A stretch of 64,000 nucleotides of DNA from assembly GCF_003576645.1 (NCBI RefSeq), contig NC_044930.1:9608218-9672217 (forward strand), written 5' to 3'. The notes under the pieces were generated by a model, which saw nothing but the letters and a program-made list of their open reading frames with translations, was not told the DNA's origin and ran no database searches. Shown here in pieces: positions 33,683 through 47,700 of this stretch. Position 1 is the first letter of the stretch. Every line of letters begins with the position of its first letter. Both the position numbers and the translations under genes were made by a program. Source of the stretch: Ipomoea triloba. Taxonomy: Eukaryota; Streptophyta; Magnoliopsida; Solanales; Convolvulaceae.

Positions 33683-34599
33683 TAAAAAAAAAAAAAAAAA
33701 AAAGATGAAAAGAAAATGAATACAAAACGCCGGTCGAAGGCTCGTAGCGGTTGAATTGAATTATCAATCAAACCGACGGTTCAACGTACAAGTAAACCTC
33801 GCTTTCACTTCCCTCTCTCTCGCCTTCAGAGTCTCACTCTCGGTGTTTCAGATCACCAAACGAACTCTCTCTCCGCCTGTACATTCATATATACACAATT
33901 ACATATGGATTGCTTAGGGTTTATCGATCGCATGTGTGAGCATTGGCGCTGAAAGCGACGGTGAATTGGCGTTTAATCTTTCAAAAAATTGCCAAGATTC
34001 CACGCATTAATTTCATCGCTCTCTGAAAAGGAATGCATTGAATTCAGTTCTCTTTATCCGATTCTTTCCCAATTGACAATCGCTATTGATTCCAGTTCCC
34101 GTTAGCTCTCTCTATCTTTCACACACGCGTCGTCTTTCCATTGAGGTTTTCAAGATTAAGCACACATTTCTGTGTTTTATATCCTACTTCAATTTATTCC
34201 ATTTTCATTATTTGTATGCCTACTTTCATGTGTGTCGGTGCTTTAATATACGGTATCTCAAGATTATGTGGTATTTGAATCATAGGAATATATAGCATTA
34301 AAGATCGCACATTAATTAGGTAGTAACACAGTAGAAGATGAATCCATATATCTACAGGCGTTTAAAAAACTTTCTGTTTCCTGCCCTTTGATTCAATAAA
34401 ATTGGGTTGAATTCATATGCCTGCTTAATCTGTCTTATCTCCCATGTCTGAGTGAAAACTGCTTTTTCCTTTTATTTTCAATGGTTGTGTAGATTATAGT
34501 GTTTCCTTTAAAAAAGTTCTTGGTTTGCTTTGCAGCTAAGAGTTATATTGGACAGTTGCTAATACTGGTGTCACTGGATGCAAAGAGAATAAAGGAGCA
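33683..34599 (+). other. Promoter and 5' UTR region of the VAP gene
   Basis: Pyrimidine-rich leader-like sequence with CTCTCTCTCC words at about 33810-33880 precedes an intron-like AT-rich part ending TTTGCAG at 34535. The donor was not fixed. Confidence 0.45.
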
Positions 34600-37500
34600 A
34601 TGAGTTTTGATTTGTTGGATATTATACCTCGGGATGTCAAATTCATATGTATGCGTTCAATCCAGTCTTTTGTTTTATATATATATTTTTCCCCTTTTTG
34701 ACAAACTTATGCAAACAACGTCATTTATTTGGACACTGGCAGTTCAAGAGATTAGACAATCTGTTCTAGCAATGTTAGAACTGATGAGGTTGAAGGTTTT
34801 TCATATGAATATTAGTTTATTTTCTTTTTTAAAAGTAGTGATTGTGTTGAGTTGCTAATGGATATTCAGTACACAAACACATATGAGATAGTTTACATTT
34901 TCTGAATAATCTAAGTAACCTCCTACTTCTTGACTTCTTCATTAATTGTTTTTGAGTTTTGCTATGAATATGACATGGAATTAGTGTACTTCAATTGGCT
35001 CCTACCTTCTGTAGTTGAATCAAGGAAGCAAAGTACAAGCACTATTCGTCTAGCCAATAAGTCTGACAAGGATGTTGCTTTTAAGGTAAATGGTGTTTTT
35101 TCTTCAACCAAGGATTAATATTAGAACTTAGAATTTGATGTATTCAGTTATAGCATCTTTATTGAATTTTGGACAGGTCAAGACTACAAATCCGAAGAAA
35201 TATTCTGTCCGACCAAATGCGGGGGTCCTTAGTCCTAAGTCATCTTGTGATTTTACGAGTAATTTCTCTGCAACTTCTGCTTAGTATCTTTTTCTTGTAA
35301 TCGATACAAAATGCTAACTGGCTTTTTCACATAGAAATATTGAAGTTATTGTGCGAGTACCATGACACTATATCAATTACAGTTTTAAGTATAGAAGTAC
35401 CTTTAAAATGATATGAAACATTAGCTGAGATATTTTCAACAGGAAATATACCATGCAATTAATTTAGTTCAGAAAATGAGGATGCTGCTATGATCATGAG
35501 TTCAATAAGACTGGCATTTAAACAACATAGAAAGATGAAATTTATGAGAGGTGATTCTGATTCAAGTATATTGTGTTTGCTGTGTCTACTAGTATTCTTT
35601 GATGTCTAAAATGCTCCCACTACTTCTGTGACTGTTCTCTTTATTTGCATAATAGTATAATACATAGAAACACAGGATATGGTAAGGGTAAACTGTGCAT
35701 ATGATACATATTGCATACTGTTGGACCCTGCAGATGAGAAGACTAACTTGACATTAGTTTGTATACATCCACATGCTGCTTCAATCCTCAATTACGTAAT
35801 ATTATTATTGTTGTTGTTATAATTGTAATGATGATGATGATGGCGATAATATCATAAATTATCATCATAGTCTCTTAAAGTAAATTAGTAAAAGCATCCT
35901 AATGGTTGCTTGATCAGATATCCAGTGATCATGTGCTGGCATTTCACATTTGCTCTTAAAATGCTGTGAAGTGGTTTACATGTTTAGATAAGTAATTTAA
36001 ATAAGCTTAAGGCAGAAAGATAAAAGTTAATAGTGTTTATGCTAAAAGTTAGTCCTTTTCTCATAGGACTCGCTTGATTAGCCTTTCTACAGTAATATTT
36101 AAAAAAATAAAATAAATTACCCATTGTTTGTATAATTCTTCACTTTCTTGTGATTATTATAATTGAGCTGTAGTGTTTCTGAAAGTTGCATGTAGAGGTA
36201 ATTAGTCAAATGACTTGTGAGCTTGAAATTGTTGATAAAGGAAGATGGAATTGTAGTTACCTATAATGTCATTTCTAAACTGTTTACTGTTAACTATGTT
36301 CTGATTCTTCATTCTCTTCTATCTCTGCTGAGTTCCTGGTCTTGGCAATTACAAATTTTTTTTTGTTGGGTTGTTAACTCAATTCTTATTTTTAGTCTAG
36401 CCATCAAAAAAGGAGACTTAATAATTACCAAAACTTCAATACCTCTATTCCTTTCTATAACATTTTGATCTGGTTATCAAATTTAAACTAGAGTTTAGTA
36501 TAATTGCTTTTTGTTTTTATTTTTTTTTCTTTTGATGAGTAGTCTTGAGCTTAATATTTCTTCTTCCAGTACTGAGGAAAATGATCTAGCACCAGTTCAG
36601 AAATATGTGGAGTGCTATGGTGAGGAAAGAAACTTTAGTAGAAAAACTTAGAATGTTCTGTTTATGTGTAGGTTTATACAAGTTTGAAGATTAACTCAGT
36701 GTTAAGTGTGTTAATAGTTAACACTTGTCCTGGAAAGAAGTTCATTTATGATTACCAAACTAAATTGAATGCAAATTGTTCATTAATGTTAAGAGTATTA
36801 ATGATTATGACTTATCCTAAAAAGAATGTATTGCTTAAAAGTTTATGATCTGCCCAAGAGATATACTCTGTAAAGGGGAAAAAATGTTAATATTTGCCAA
36901 CTCTTATGCTTAACACACTGCTCCAATGCCCTCACTGAGGTTATAGTACCATCTCTGTTTACCCTATATATAGTCAGATGTCAATTCACAATCATTCAGA
37001 AAGTAATGAGTAATTTATGTTTGTACTTTAGTCTTTCATTAATGGATTTCACAAATATGTATATGCATATGAAGTAACTATGCAAGCACAACGGGAGCCA
37101 CCTCCTGATATGATATGCAAGGACAAGTTCTTAGTTCAAGGCGCAACTGTCCCTGAGGGGACTACAGAAGAGGATATTACCTCAGAGATGGTAAGTGGCC
37201 ATTATTATTATTATTATTATTGATGATGTTGTTGTTATATTGTATTTGTCAATGTCCTGATGCTTTATATGTTGATGTATTTTTATTTTTCAATTCTTGC
37301 ATCTTTAGTTTGCTAAAGATGATGGCAAATATGTGCAAGAGAACAAACTGAGGGTGATCCTTGTCAATCCATCCGACTCACCAGTACTGTCACCAATGAA
37401 TGGAGTGCACAGTCATCAAGCAAGAAATGTGTTTGCTGATGATGTCTTTGGCAGTGCAAAATTCAGTGCACTTTCAGAAGTAAGTAATTCTTCTAGGTCC

Positions 37501-39810
37501 AGAAAATACTGATATCAAATGTTTGTGTCAATATTTTATATTTGTTTCTTTAGAGGGCAATTATGAATCCTTCTTTAGTTATGCTGCTCGAAGCCTCTCA
37601 GTATTCTTCTAGACCATTGCTTTCCTTTCTGTTACTTCCAGCTGGCTAAGAATATGGGGTTAAAACAGGAAAATGGCAAGGAGTTGGTGGATACAAAGCT
37701 TTTAGAGAGTAAATCCAGGAAGGATATCGAAGAGCTGGAATCTTTCAAGGAGGTGATGAAGTCAAAACTTAATGAACTTGAACTACAATTAAGTGCGGTG
37801 AGAACTCTTCTATCAGCTGCATTTTTTGTGCTTCTTTTCTCCCCAATTTAACAGGTTCTTATAGATTCCTGCTAAAGATATTTAAAATATATAAAGGTGG
37901 ATGCTTTTGACATTGATTTAAAGCTTCTTAACTTCTTATTCTTTTCTTTTAAAAAAAAAAAATTCCCTTAGCACTTTTTTTTTTTCTTAAAATACACTTT
38001 CTAAACAATGCTGTTGGTAGTATTATGGATGTCCCATATTTTATTTCCCAGCTTGAATGTTTGCAAGGTCATTAATTAATTACTGGTGGACTCTTTTTGC
38101 CAGATAATATAGTTCAAGACCTTGTTTTCCTCACTTTTGGTCAAGAACATTGGCTAATGGCGATTTAGTTTTATAACTATAAGATTTGAGTTTTCTATGC
38201 CAGTGCGGATGTCAGTGGGATTGTTTCAGTGGAATTTTGTTATCTTTAAAGGCTTGGATTGTATTTAGAAAACTTTGAACCTTCTGTCACTTGTGGTATA
38301 TCAGTCACAGTGATGTCAATGGGTTGGGGATCCCTGACCTACATGTAAACCTATCAGCCACACCCACCTTACCCCTTTGCAAACCTGCTACCTTCCCGCC
38401 ACCCACCTCAATGGGCATCATTTTTCCTTTTACTCTAATGAATAAATATATTAATCAAATTAAATAAGTCAATGCATATCAAAGTTATCTTCAACATTTA
38501 AAAACTCAATTGAATCTCCATAAAATATGAAATAAACTTCACTACTGCACTATCTTACTCTTTACTTTCATCCCTAATTTTCCTTTTTAAATCTTGAGTG
38601 TGCTCAAATCTCCAGCTTTGTCAGTAAAGACGTAAAGTAATAACATTTCAAATCTTCACACTTAAGTATAAATATAAATATTAAATTAATTATATAATTT
38701 AACTGATAAGTGATAAATGGAAGTATAAATATTAAAAGAAATATACGATGGGTTGAGTGAAGAGTGAAAATATATCAATTTTAGAGTACTAAAGGTCATC
38801 TGCACATCCAATTTAATTGTATGTTTGTATGGCAGATTCACTTTTTTAGTATGGAATTCATAGCTTCATACTACAAGGCCTTATTTGGCTTAGAACTCCT
38901 GCCTAATTTAACAATGATGTGGAAATAATTCATCATGTTACTGTTGTATGATTTTTTAAAATTTATAAATGCATATTTCCGTGTAGGCTGAAGCAACCAT
39001 TGCTAGGCTGACAGAGGAGAGAAAAGAGATTGCTCGGGAGAGAGAGAGTTTACAACGAGAATTGGTAATTCTATAAATCCATATCTCTGCCATAGTTGAT
39101 TTTAGTTCATGGCATCAATCTAGTTGGGAATTATTACATTATTGAGAATGAACTGTGAAATGATCTTTGGGTCACCAAAGCCGTATCAAATATTTTTTCT
39201 TTGTTTCATATGCCACTTGCAGTCATGTTTTTCTATATCCTGCCTGAATACGTGATATGCTATTAGGGACCCTGAAATTTTGTTTTAATGGTCATAACTG
39301 GAGTGAGTCTCACATTTACTTTTAATATAGAATCCTAACATCATGTTGCAATTTTATATACGCATTAAAGTATTAAACTATTCATCACTTCCACTCACCT
39401 GCCTGAGAAGAATTTAGTATTGGTAAGAAACATTTTACATTTTGTTTCTCTCCCATTTCAATTCCTTACTCCAGTGGGACACAAAAACAACTTTCCTAAT
39501 TGATTGTAGTTTGGCATTGTATTCTTGCCTCCCATTTTATGTAGAGTAATTAGCTAAAGTTGTCACATGGGCATGCTTGGTAGATACTTTGCTTGAAATG
39601 AACAATCACCGACTCACTGCAAGTGTTCTTGTAACCCATTCGGGCCATCTAACTTTTCATTCATCCCTAACCACTTGGTGGTGTTTTTGGCAGGCCATAA
39701 TGACAAGTAAGAAGGTTGTCAAAAAAGTGCACGTTGGATTTCCTTTGATGTATGTGGTGATGGTTGCAGTCTTTAGTTTGACAATTGGATGCCTTTTACG
39801 TCGTTTATAG
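34600..39810 (+). CDS. VAP27-type vesicle-associated protein (MSP domain)
   Basis: Eight coding exons: 34600-34648, 35015-35085, 35177-35258, 37075-37190, 37309-37479, 37642-37797, 38987-39064, 39694-39810. GT-AG borders and phases close, giving 279 residues. Residues 1-125 form a major sperm protein domain (DVKFIFESRKQ, LANKSDKDVAFKVKTTNPKK, YSVRPNAGVLSPKSSCDFT, PPPDMICKDKFLVQ). The helical region at about 170-250 (EELESFKEVMKSKLNELEL) suits a coiled coil, and a C-terminal anchor FPLMYVVMVAVFSLTIGCLL is followed by RRL. Plant VAP27 proteins sit in the ER membrane, bind FFAT-type motifs and tether ER to plasma membrane, endosomes and actin. Sequence is nearest, from memory, to the VAP27-2/2-2 group (At1g08820), but much shorter in the middle. 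A 5' UTR intron is likely (acceptor TTTGCAG at 34535). Confidence 0.9.
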
Positions 39811-40050
39811 AAGCAGCTAATGCAATGCCTATATTAGAGCGAACTTTTCATCACTATGTAGCTAGGTATCTTCCAGTTCAGTTCCACATAAAGTCCTGTC
39901 TACATGAGGTGACATTATATCTTTTTCCTGTATTTCCAAGTGAGTGACTCTTTATAACATTTACCGTTGTAAATACACTTTTGTCTATAATAAGCATTGT
40001 ATAGCAAATGTCCCCTTCAGTTGGGTAATATTGAGGCTTTACAGATACAA

Positions 40051-40074
40051 TGGCATGGCATGGCATGGCATGGC
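40051..40074. repeat. TGGCA microsatellite in the VAP 3' region
   Basis: Nearly five copies of TGGCA about 240 bp after the VAP stop codon, probably within its 3' UTR. Confidence 0.9.
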
Positions 40075-40549
40075 TTTTACCTGTGTTTTGATTGCGTGGT
40101 GGATGGATTGGAAGCCGAGTCACTCGTTGGTTTTGGTGGCAAAATGGAAATTGGAGCAAAATAGAGAATAGTGATGATAAATTTGTCTGATGATGTCAGC
40201 GTGGGTTTTGAAGAGAATATTTAGGGGTTGATGATGATTGATTGTATGAACTACTCCGTAGAACATTAGGTTATTTTGGTAATGAAAATTCTTCATTTAC
40301 ACAATAATATGATTTTTAATGTTGTGATTTATATTCAAATTAAAAAGTAAAAACAACGGAATTCAGTTTAATAATTACTTACATAACTTGGATTCTTGGA
40401 TAAATACGGTAGTGATGAGTGTGTGAGGGGCAGTTGTTATATCGTGGACCATGATCTAAAAACGGCATCATTTCTTAAAGTAAAGAAACAGCTGTCGTCA
40501 CATATTAACGGAGCTCTGAAAAATTATTGCCATAATTGGATGCCTTAAA

Positions 40550-40739
40550 TTGACATATAACAAAGGAAAAATATCCTTAGAAATATCGTAACTCATATTT
40601 CTATGAGTTACGATGTTACATCCATTGATATTTACGATTTTTTTAATGTGTTCGAAATATGAGTTACAATATGTGTAAAGATTTTTCTTTGTTATATGAG
40701 TTATAATATGTGTAAAGATTTTTCTTTGTTATATGTCAA
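40550..40739. mobile_element. MITE with TSD TTAAA
   Basis: Ends TTGACATATAACAAAGGAAA and TTTCTTTGTTATATGTCAA form a terminal inverted repeat of about 20 bp. Flanks TTAAA (40545-40549, 40740-40744) are duplicated. Near the right end a 37-bp stretch (GAGTTACAATATGTGTAAAG and following) is repeated in tandem. 190 bp, no coding. Confidence 0.8.
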
Positions 40740-40744
40740 TTAAA

Positions 40745-41144
40745 AAAATAGGACCAAATGTAGCAATGCCATAATAGTCGATGACTAAAAGTAAAAGTTG
40801 TTCAAAGTCAGTGATGCAATATGACAAAATTAAAAGAATATAACTAAATGTGGCAATGCCACAATAGTGGAGGACTAAAAGTGGAATTTACTTTTTTGAA
40901 TAATATACTCTAACATATTCGTAGTATATGTTTAACAATTATGCCAACTTTGATGGGATGATATTCGAACCCTAAGACCTTACTTAAAGAAATTAATGGG
41001 TAAGTTAAAAGTTAACGAAATATTAACGGTATTTAACGGATAATCATATAATTAAGGATAAATTAGAAAATCTCAAAGGAAAAATTTTGACCGTCATTTT
41101 TAATGCATTATAGACCTAACTTTCTTTGCCTCTTATTATTACTA
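40745..41144. other. Intergenic with a diverged duplication
   Basis: ATGTAGCAATGCCATAATAG (40758) and ATGTGGCAATGCCACAATAG (40852) mark two diverged copies of a roughly 95-bp unit. Otherwise nothing recognised. Confidence 0.5.
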
Positions 41145-41913
41145 CTAGCACTTTCGCCCGTGCGTTGCACGGAATGGATTTGCTATAATATTTTAAGAAT
41201 ATTTAGATCGATATACAATTATATAAATTATAACATCAAATATTATATAGCGCAATTGATAAAATTTGTTGGACCGATTATGTTTTCTGATGTTTTCCTT
41301 ACTTGAATTAGAGCAAATAATTGTCCAATTACCCGTGCGATGCACATATAAATTTTTTTATTATATATTTAGATAATAAAAATAAAGATAAAATTATAAA
41401 AAAAATTATATTGAACATGTACATTTACTTGATTATAAGATTAGTGCAAAAGTATTACTCAATTAGGAAAATAGGAAATAATCGCATCCTAAATATTGTA
41501 TGACTGTTTTGGAGGGGAAGCTTAAAGTGAGGATTTAGTTATAGGAAATAATCGCATCCTAAATATTGTATGACTGTTACAACCTTATTATGATAGAATT
41601 GTAGTATGATAGGAATTGTAACGTAGAATTGTGATGCAATAGGAATTGTAATGTAGAATTGTACAGTGAATAGGAAAATAGGAAATAATTGCATCCTAAA
41701 TATTGTATGACTGTTTTGGGCGGGAAGCTTAGAGTGGGGATTTAGTTTTTATATATAGTAGTCTTATTGCGATATAATTGTAGTATGATAGAAATTGTAA
41801 TGTAGAATTATACAACGAATAGGAAAATAGGAAATAATCTCATTCTAAATATTGTAGGACTGTTTTGGGCGGGATCCTTAAAGTGAGGATTTTGTTTTTA
41901 TATATAGTATAGA
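41145..41913 (-). mobile_element. Helitron-like element with internal repeats
   Basis: On the minus strand the 3' end is CCGTGCAACGCACGG, a short spacer and CTAG before a host T, as in the element at 22662. The first 100 bp of the two match closely. The likely 5' end is TCTATACTATATATAAAA near 41913, though the preceding host base is T rather than A. Inside, a segment containing AGGAAATAATCGCATCCTAA recurs four times (about 41465-41860). Confidence 0.65.
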
Positions 41914-42586
41914 AATATAGATAATTATAGATTATTATTATAGTAGATAGTAAATAGAAGTAGATAGTAGATATATAGTTATATTTAATTATTTATTATA
42001 TTTAAAATTCTTACTTTGAACAATTATTAATCATAATTATCTAAATTATCAAAACTATACATTTTAATAATATAATATAAATTCTACAACCATAAATTTT
42101 ATATTTTTTAAAATAATTATATACAATTATTTTATATTTTAAAAAAATACAATTATTTTAATATAACTATGATTTTAATATTGAATATTTCATTTTACGC
42201 ATAAAAAAGACTGATTATGAAATATAAAAGATGAAATACAAATATTTAAAAGTAATGCAACGACATCTAAGACAAGGGAGATAATCACGTAAATTTCACT
42301 TAGTTGACAGTGATATTACATCACTAAAAATTACTGTATTAGATAACTTGAATTTTTATATATAAAAAAAAAGTTATATAAAAGATTAGCATACTATATT
42401 ACTCGAGTGAGTGGGGTATTGGCGTAACGTAACGTTGTTGCGTGCGTGCGTGCACAAGTCTTACACGGATCGTCATTGCATAGGATGTAGGAATTGTTGT
42501 AATTCCATTTCCAATATCAATCCAGGGAGCCATTGCTGCTGCATTTTGAGAATTGAATCTCCAATCAACGACCACGTTTTGATCAG
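41914..42586. other. AT-rich intergenic and SCD2-like gene promoter/leader
   Basis: Extremely AT-rich to about 42400, then mixed sequence with GTGCGTGCGTGCAC. The leader of the next gene probably starts within 42430-42586. Confidence 0.45.
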
Positions 42587-42769
42587 GTGATCTTTAACTT
42601 TTTAGTATGTACTTTTTTGTTTATGCAATCGTAAAATCTTCGAATTTGTCGTTTTTCATTTCGTTCGTCTTTTCAAGGATTTCGTTTGAGTTATCATACA
42701 GCGATTGATTCGAAAGTCGAGGCATTGGTTGTGTGAATGTGTGTTGATTATTGGAAAACCAAATCACAG
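42587..42769 (+). other. Predicted 5' UTR intron of the SCD2-like gene
   Basis: Donor GATCAG|GTGATC at 42587 and acceptor AAATCACAG at 42769 enclose a T-rich 183-bp stretch. Inferred from splice-site sequence only. Confidence 0.5.
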
Positions 42770-42801
42770 AAGAAGAGCTTCAATCTGAGCATCTCATAGC
42801 A

Positions 42802-44730
42802 ATGGATCGGATGAGGCATAGGTATGCGCCGCTGAAGAGCAATCAAAACACCTCGAATTATGAGGCGCCATCTTCTCCGGGGACTTCATCTCCTTTTCTT
42901 CATCACACACGTTCAGGCTCAGCTTCAAATGCAAGAAAACCGCAGAACACGAAAGCCGCTGCTCAGAGGCTTGCGCAGGTTATGTCGAATCAAACGGCTG
43001 ATGATGATGATGAGGAGGAGGATGATCTTTTGTTTGACTCTGCTTCTGCCAATCTTTCGGCTGGCATTGGACTTGCAGGAGGAAGATCAACTAGAAATCG
43101 CTCTCCAATGGTAATAACCCTCTGATTGCTAATGCTCTTTGCTTATTTGTATCTTTTACTCATAGACATGCATAAGCACATGCACACATTCATTTAACAG
43201 AATCATATGTAGTTCAGATATACTAATTGCTTTGGTACACTTAAAGACATCATTTAAGTATTAGAATGGCATGTAAAGGTTTCTGTTGTTTCTCTTAGAC
43301 AGTTCGTGCATCCATGGAACAATCTGCATCTGCCGTACGTTCAGCACCGAGGCGACCCTCTCCAACTAGTTCTTCATTAGAACAACCTTCATCTGCTCGC
43401 TCAACTTCTGCTACACGGGCATCTCAGCAGAGTTCAGTAGACCAACCTCGTTCATCTTCTGCTACTCGAGCATCCCAGCTGAGCTCAGTAGACCAACCTC
43501 GTTCATCTTCTGCTACTCGAGCATCCCAGCTGAGTTCAGTAGACCAACCTCGTTCATCTTCTGCTACTCGATCATCCCAGTTGAGTTCAGTAGAGCATCA
43601 TTCACCTGCTCGTTCAACTTCAACAATTCGGTCATCCCAGTTGAGTTCTTCAGTAGAGCAACCTTCACCTGCTCGTTCAACTTCAACAATTCGGTCATCT
43701 CAGTTGAGTTCTTCAGTAGAGCAACCTCCATCAGTTTATTCTTCTCAGGCTGCCCGCTCATTACAATCCACAAACTCTGTAGAACCGGTGCAGCCTCTAT
43801 CTGCTCGGTCATCTCATCTTAACACAGTTGAACAACCTCGTTCTACATCAACTAGCCGTCCTAATTTAGGAGTCAAGGCAGTTCCTTTAGTACCTTCATC
43901 TGTATCTATATCACTCAGGACAGGTGTTTCACAAACTCCTGAGCTTCAATCTGACAGCCGGAAGGATAAAAGGTAACATGTACCGTAATTGTGCATGTCC
44001 ATTTGGTTCATGTCTTTTCCATAATTTGATCTGAAGCATTAATGCTGATGAACTTTCAAGGTTCCATACCTTAAAGTGATCTTGAACCTATTTTAGCCAA
44101 TGGTTTGGATGGATAGCCTAAAAGGTGAAGTTGTTCAATTATGAGTAGATTTTTTTTATTTTTTTTTATTTTTTCATTTTATATTAAACGTTACTTTCAA
44201 GTAGACATTTTTTAAGCATTATCCAAATATTCTAGATTTCAGGGAAAAGAATTTCATAAAAAATAGAATTTTTTTATTGGAGAACATGTTTGATAAAATC
44301 AAACCGACAATACTGTATTCATATGTAGGTTCATTTTACCATAACTTGTCTACGAATCATATATGAACTCTGCTATTTATTCTATAAATGATTATAAAGA
44401 AAAGAATTTTATTTATTACTCTGTATCTTTATTTCATTAGTATTGAGTTTATATCCAATCCTATTATCCCTTATGTTGAAGTACTCTTACAAGCTAATAC
44501 GACATTCTAATATTTGGGTTTCTGGATGCTCATGTGTGTCAAGCTCACAATTGCAAAGTTTTGGTATTGATGCTTTATTTAATTGATTAATTATCAGGTT
44601 ATCACTAGACTTGGGAACTTTTAAGCATAAAGAACCTGTTGCTCGAACAGCTTCTTCTGCTCTACAAGATGAGGTATGACCATTATAGTCAATTTCCATT
44701 GGTTTCCACAACCTGCTACTATTTATGCAG

Positions 44731-44783
<53 letters not shown>

Positions 44784-47700
44784 TTTTTGGTCCTTAATTA
44801 ATGTGTGCTTATTTATTTCAATTTGGGGCTTCGTTTATAAGCATTCTAGAATATTGTAGAAAGTAAGAAAGGTACTTTCCTTCTCAGCTAGCTGTTACAT
44901 CTCTCAAGTGACAGATGGATTATATGTTAGTCCTTTTCTTTTATCAGCATGCAATCTGCTAGCCAGTTTTTCTTATATAACAAATGACTAAATGAGTACA
45001 ATGCGTTATCCACTTATGAACTTTCGTAACCAGTAATTTACGCCTGCTTTGCATTATGCATGTCATGTTTTTGAGTAAAATTACTACATATAAGTAATAG
45101 TATATATGATATCTGCAGCTTGATTTGCTTCATGAGGAAAATGAAAGTTTACTTGAAAAGGTAATTGCAATTTGCTTCTCGCTTCATATGAAACTTCTGT
45201 ACCTGGTTTAGGCATAAGAAAAATTTTCTAGCATTTGAGTGTATAACATGCACTGGCATCACTTTATGGCATATACCTTTCAGCTTCGACTTGCAGAAGA
45301 GCGTTTTGAGGAAGCTGAAGCCAGGTCTAGGCAACTTGAGAAGCAGGTAACTCTGCAAGCAATTATCTGTCTTATTTTAGTGCTCATCTTTCTATTTTAT
45401 CTTGCATATATCCACTTATCATAATAAAAGTATAGTAAACGGTTAGGTCTTTTTGAAGTTTGATATTTCATTGTTCTTTTGTTGTGTTTGAGTTACCTGC
45501 TTTGTTCTTCCTTCTCTATAATGGATGCTTAGATTGCTTATTAATAATTATGTGGTTCCTTTTCAAGGTTGCAAACCTTGGGGAGGGTGTTTCACTAGAT
45601 GCTCGTCTCTTAAGCAGGTAAGGTATACAAACTCAGCAATTTTACATTCTGAACTACAGTGCTTTATTATCTAATCATTTCCGATTCTTTCTACACTTTC
45701 CCATCCTTTTATTTTTTCAATTGCACAGGAAGGAGGCTGCTCTACAGCAAAGGGAGGTGCGTAGGATGTTAAATTCTGTTTCGCAGGCTCTGCATTTGGT
45801 CAACTGTGTTGATCTGAATGTTGCCTTTGTATATATATATATATATTTTCATATTTTATGCTCAAGTCACAGTGTTACTAATGCACTTTAGATGTTATGT
45901 ATGCAATCCTAATATCCTATGTCACAATGTTACATTAGTCACCCTGTAATGTTTTGTTATTTATTACTTAATAAATGTCTAAAATCCCTTATTATGAAAA
46001 TTGAAGAACTTGAATCTTAGTCTCCTAAATGCATTAATTTAGGTGACATAAATTGGTGAATCAATTTTTCAAGATGCTTTAAAATAGTGTTTTTAACTTT
46101 TACACTCTAGTACTACTACTACTACTATTGATTTGTGTGTGTGTGTGGGTGGAGTTGGGACAGGGGACGGATGGGTGATAAGGACTTCAGGAGTATATGA
46201 TATATTGTATCAAGCTCAATACAGTACACATAAAATTGTGTTCCCACTTAAATTATATTCCATTTGTCAAGTTCACAATTTGTTACTTGGCATTGCTACA
46301 AAGAAAGTGCTATGTCTAGTGAGCACAGTTGTGTTTTACTCTCTTCTGTTATTAAACTTGAAGCCTTCTCCTCCTTAACTGGTCAATCCTGATGGAATGT
46401 TGTAAATCATTTTCATTTGTTTTAGAATATAGTAGAAATGCATTTCAACCTTGTATATGAACATGAGTCATCTGGCAGGCTGCGCTAAAAGTTGCAACAC
46501 AATCTTTTGGTGGAGGTGGAAAATGTGAAGAGGTTGACGCCCTTCGAGCAGAGGCTGAGGTATTCAGAACCTCCATATTGTATGTTTGTTCTTTTCATGG
46601 TACTGATTATTCTGTTCTGAATGTTAACTTGTCTGTGCAATACATACTATTTTTTTTTTATCACAATTTCATATTATGATTCAGAATGCAAAGGATGAAG
46701 CAGCATCTGTTTTTGAGAAACTCAATCAAGCTGAGTGTAGTGTCAAATCTTTGCGAAACATGATGAAAAGAATGATACTCACCCAGGAGGAAATGGTGCA
46801 TATTCCTTATGACTTTCCCGAGAAACTTACTCTTTTGCATACTCATTTGATTCACAGTTTTCACACTTTAGGAAGAGATTGTTCTCAAGAGGTGCTGGCT
46901 TGCTCGATACTGGGGCTTATGTGTCGATCATGGTAATTGACTGCAATAGTCATATTAATTGAATTTTCACCTGATCTTTTGTAGTTATGTTAAATACATA
47001 CCGGGAAATTGCACTGTAATCAAAAGAAAATTTTATTTTTCTCTTCCTGCATATAAGATGCAACATATTGCAGGTATTCAGTCTGATATAGCTGCAGCAA
47101 AGTATGAATACTGGTCATCCTTTGCCCCTCTTCCACTTGAAATTGTGTTGGAAGCAGGACAGAATGCAAAAGATGAAAAATCATTAGGTAATAATGCTTG
47201 TTCCACCCATTCGCTGCTGAACAGGGACTTGAGAAGTTATGCTGGTCTTCATTTTCATTTGAAACTGTAGTTTATGATGATACGGATGAAAGGGAAAAAC
47301 TCCGGCTGGATGTTGAACTTTCATCAGAAGGATGTGTTGAGAGCATGTTGTTAGTAGATAGAGGTCTTCGAGAATTGGCGTCCCTCAAGGTTTTCTTAAG
47401 TCTTTCTTTATACGGAATCTTTATTTTAAATTCATTTTCATAGTTTGCTTGCTGATTATCCTTTTCATATGAACCATGGTATGCATGGTGTGGACATTTC
47501 ATAGTTATTAATCCTTCAATTCATGGCCAATTTAGCAAGATGTTGAATAAACAAAGATGTATACAAAGTTATTCATGATAACCAATTGTAAAAGAATGAT
47601 GTTTACAAATAAATATTTTCTGCCTCTGGTTCTTCGTTGCATTTCACCTATCTTCAGTATGGACCTGTGTTATGAAATGCCATATTGTTATTGCTATTTA

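Noticed and set aside
33505..33771. Frames running through the N gap
   Set aside because: Lysine or phenylalanine runs from poly-A/T plus undetermined bases; no biological support.
38290..38800. Element in VAP intron 6
   Set aside because: GGGTTGGGGATCCCTGAC and CCACCCACCT words suggest a MITE, but I could not find paired ends or a TSD.
42751..42801. Upstream extension of the SCD2-like start (TTG, ENQITEEELQ)
   Set aside because: Begins with TTG, and a splice acceptor CAG at 42767-42769 suggests the first part is intron. ATG at 42802 fits the family start MDR.
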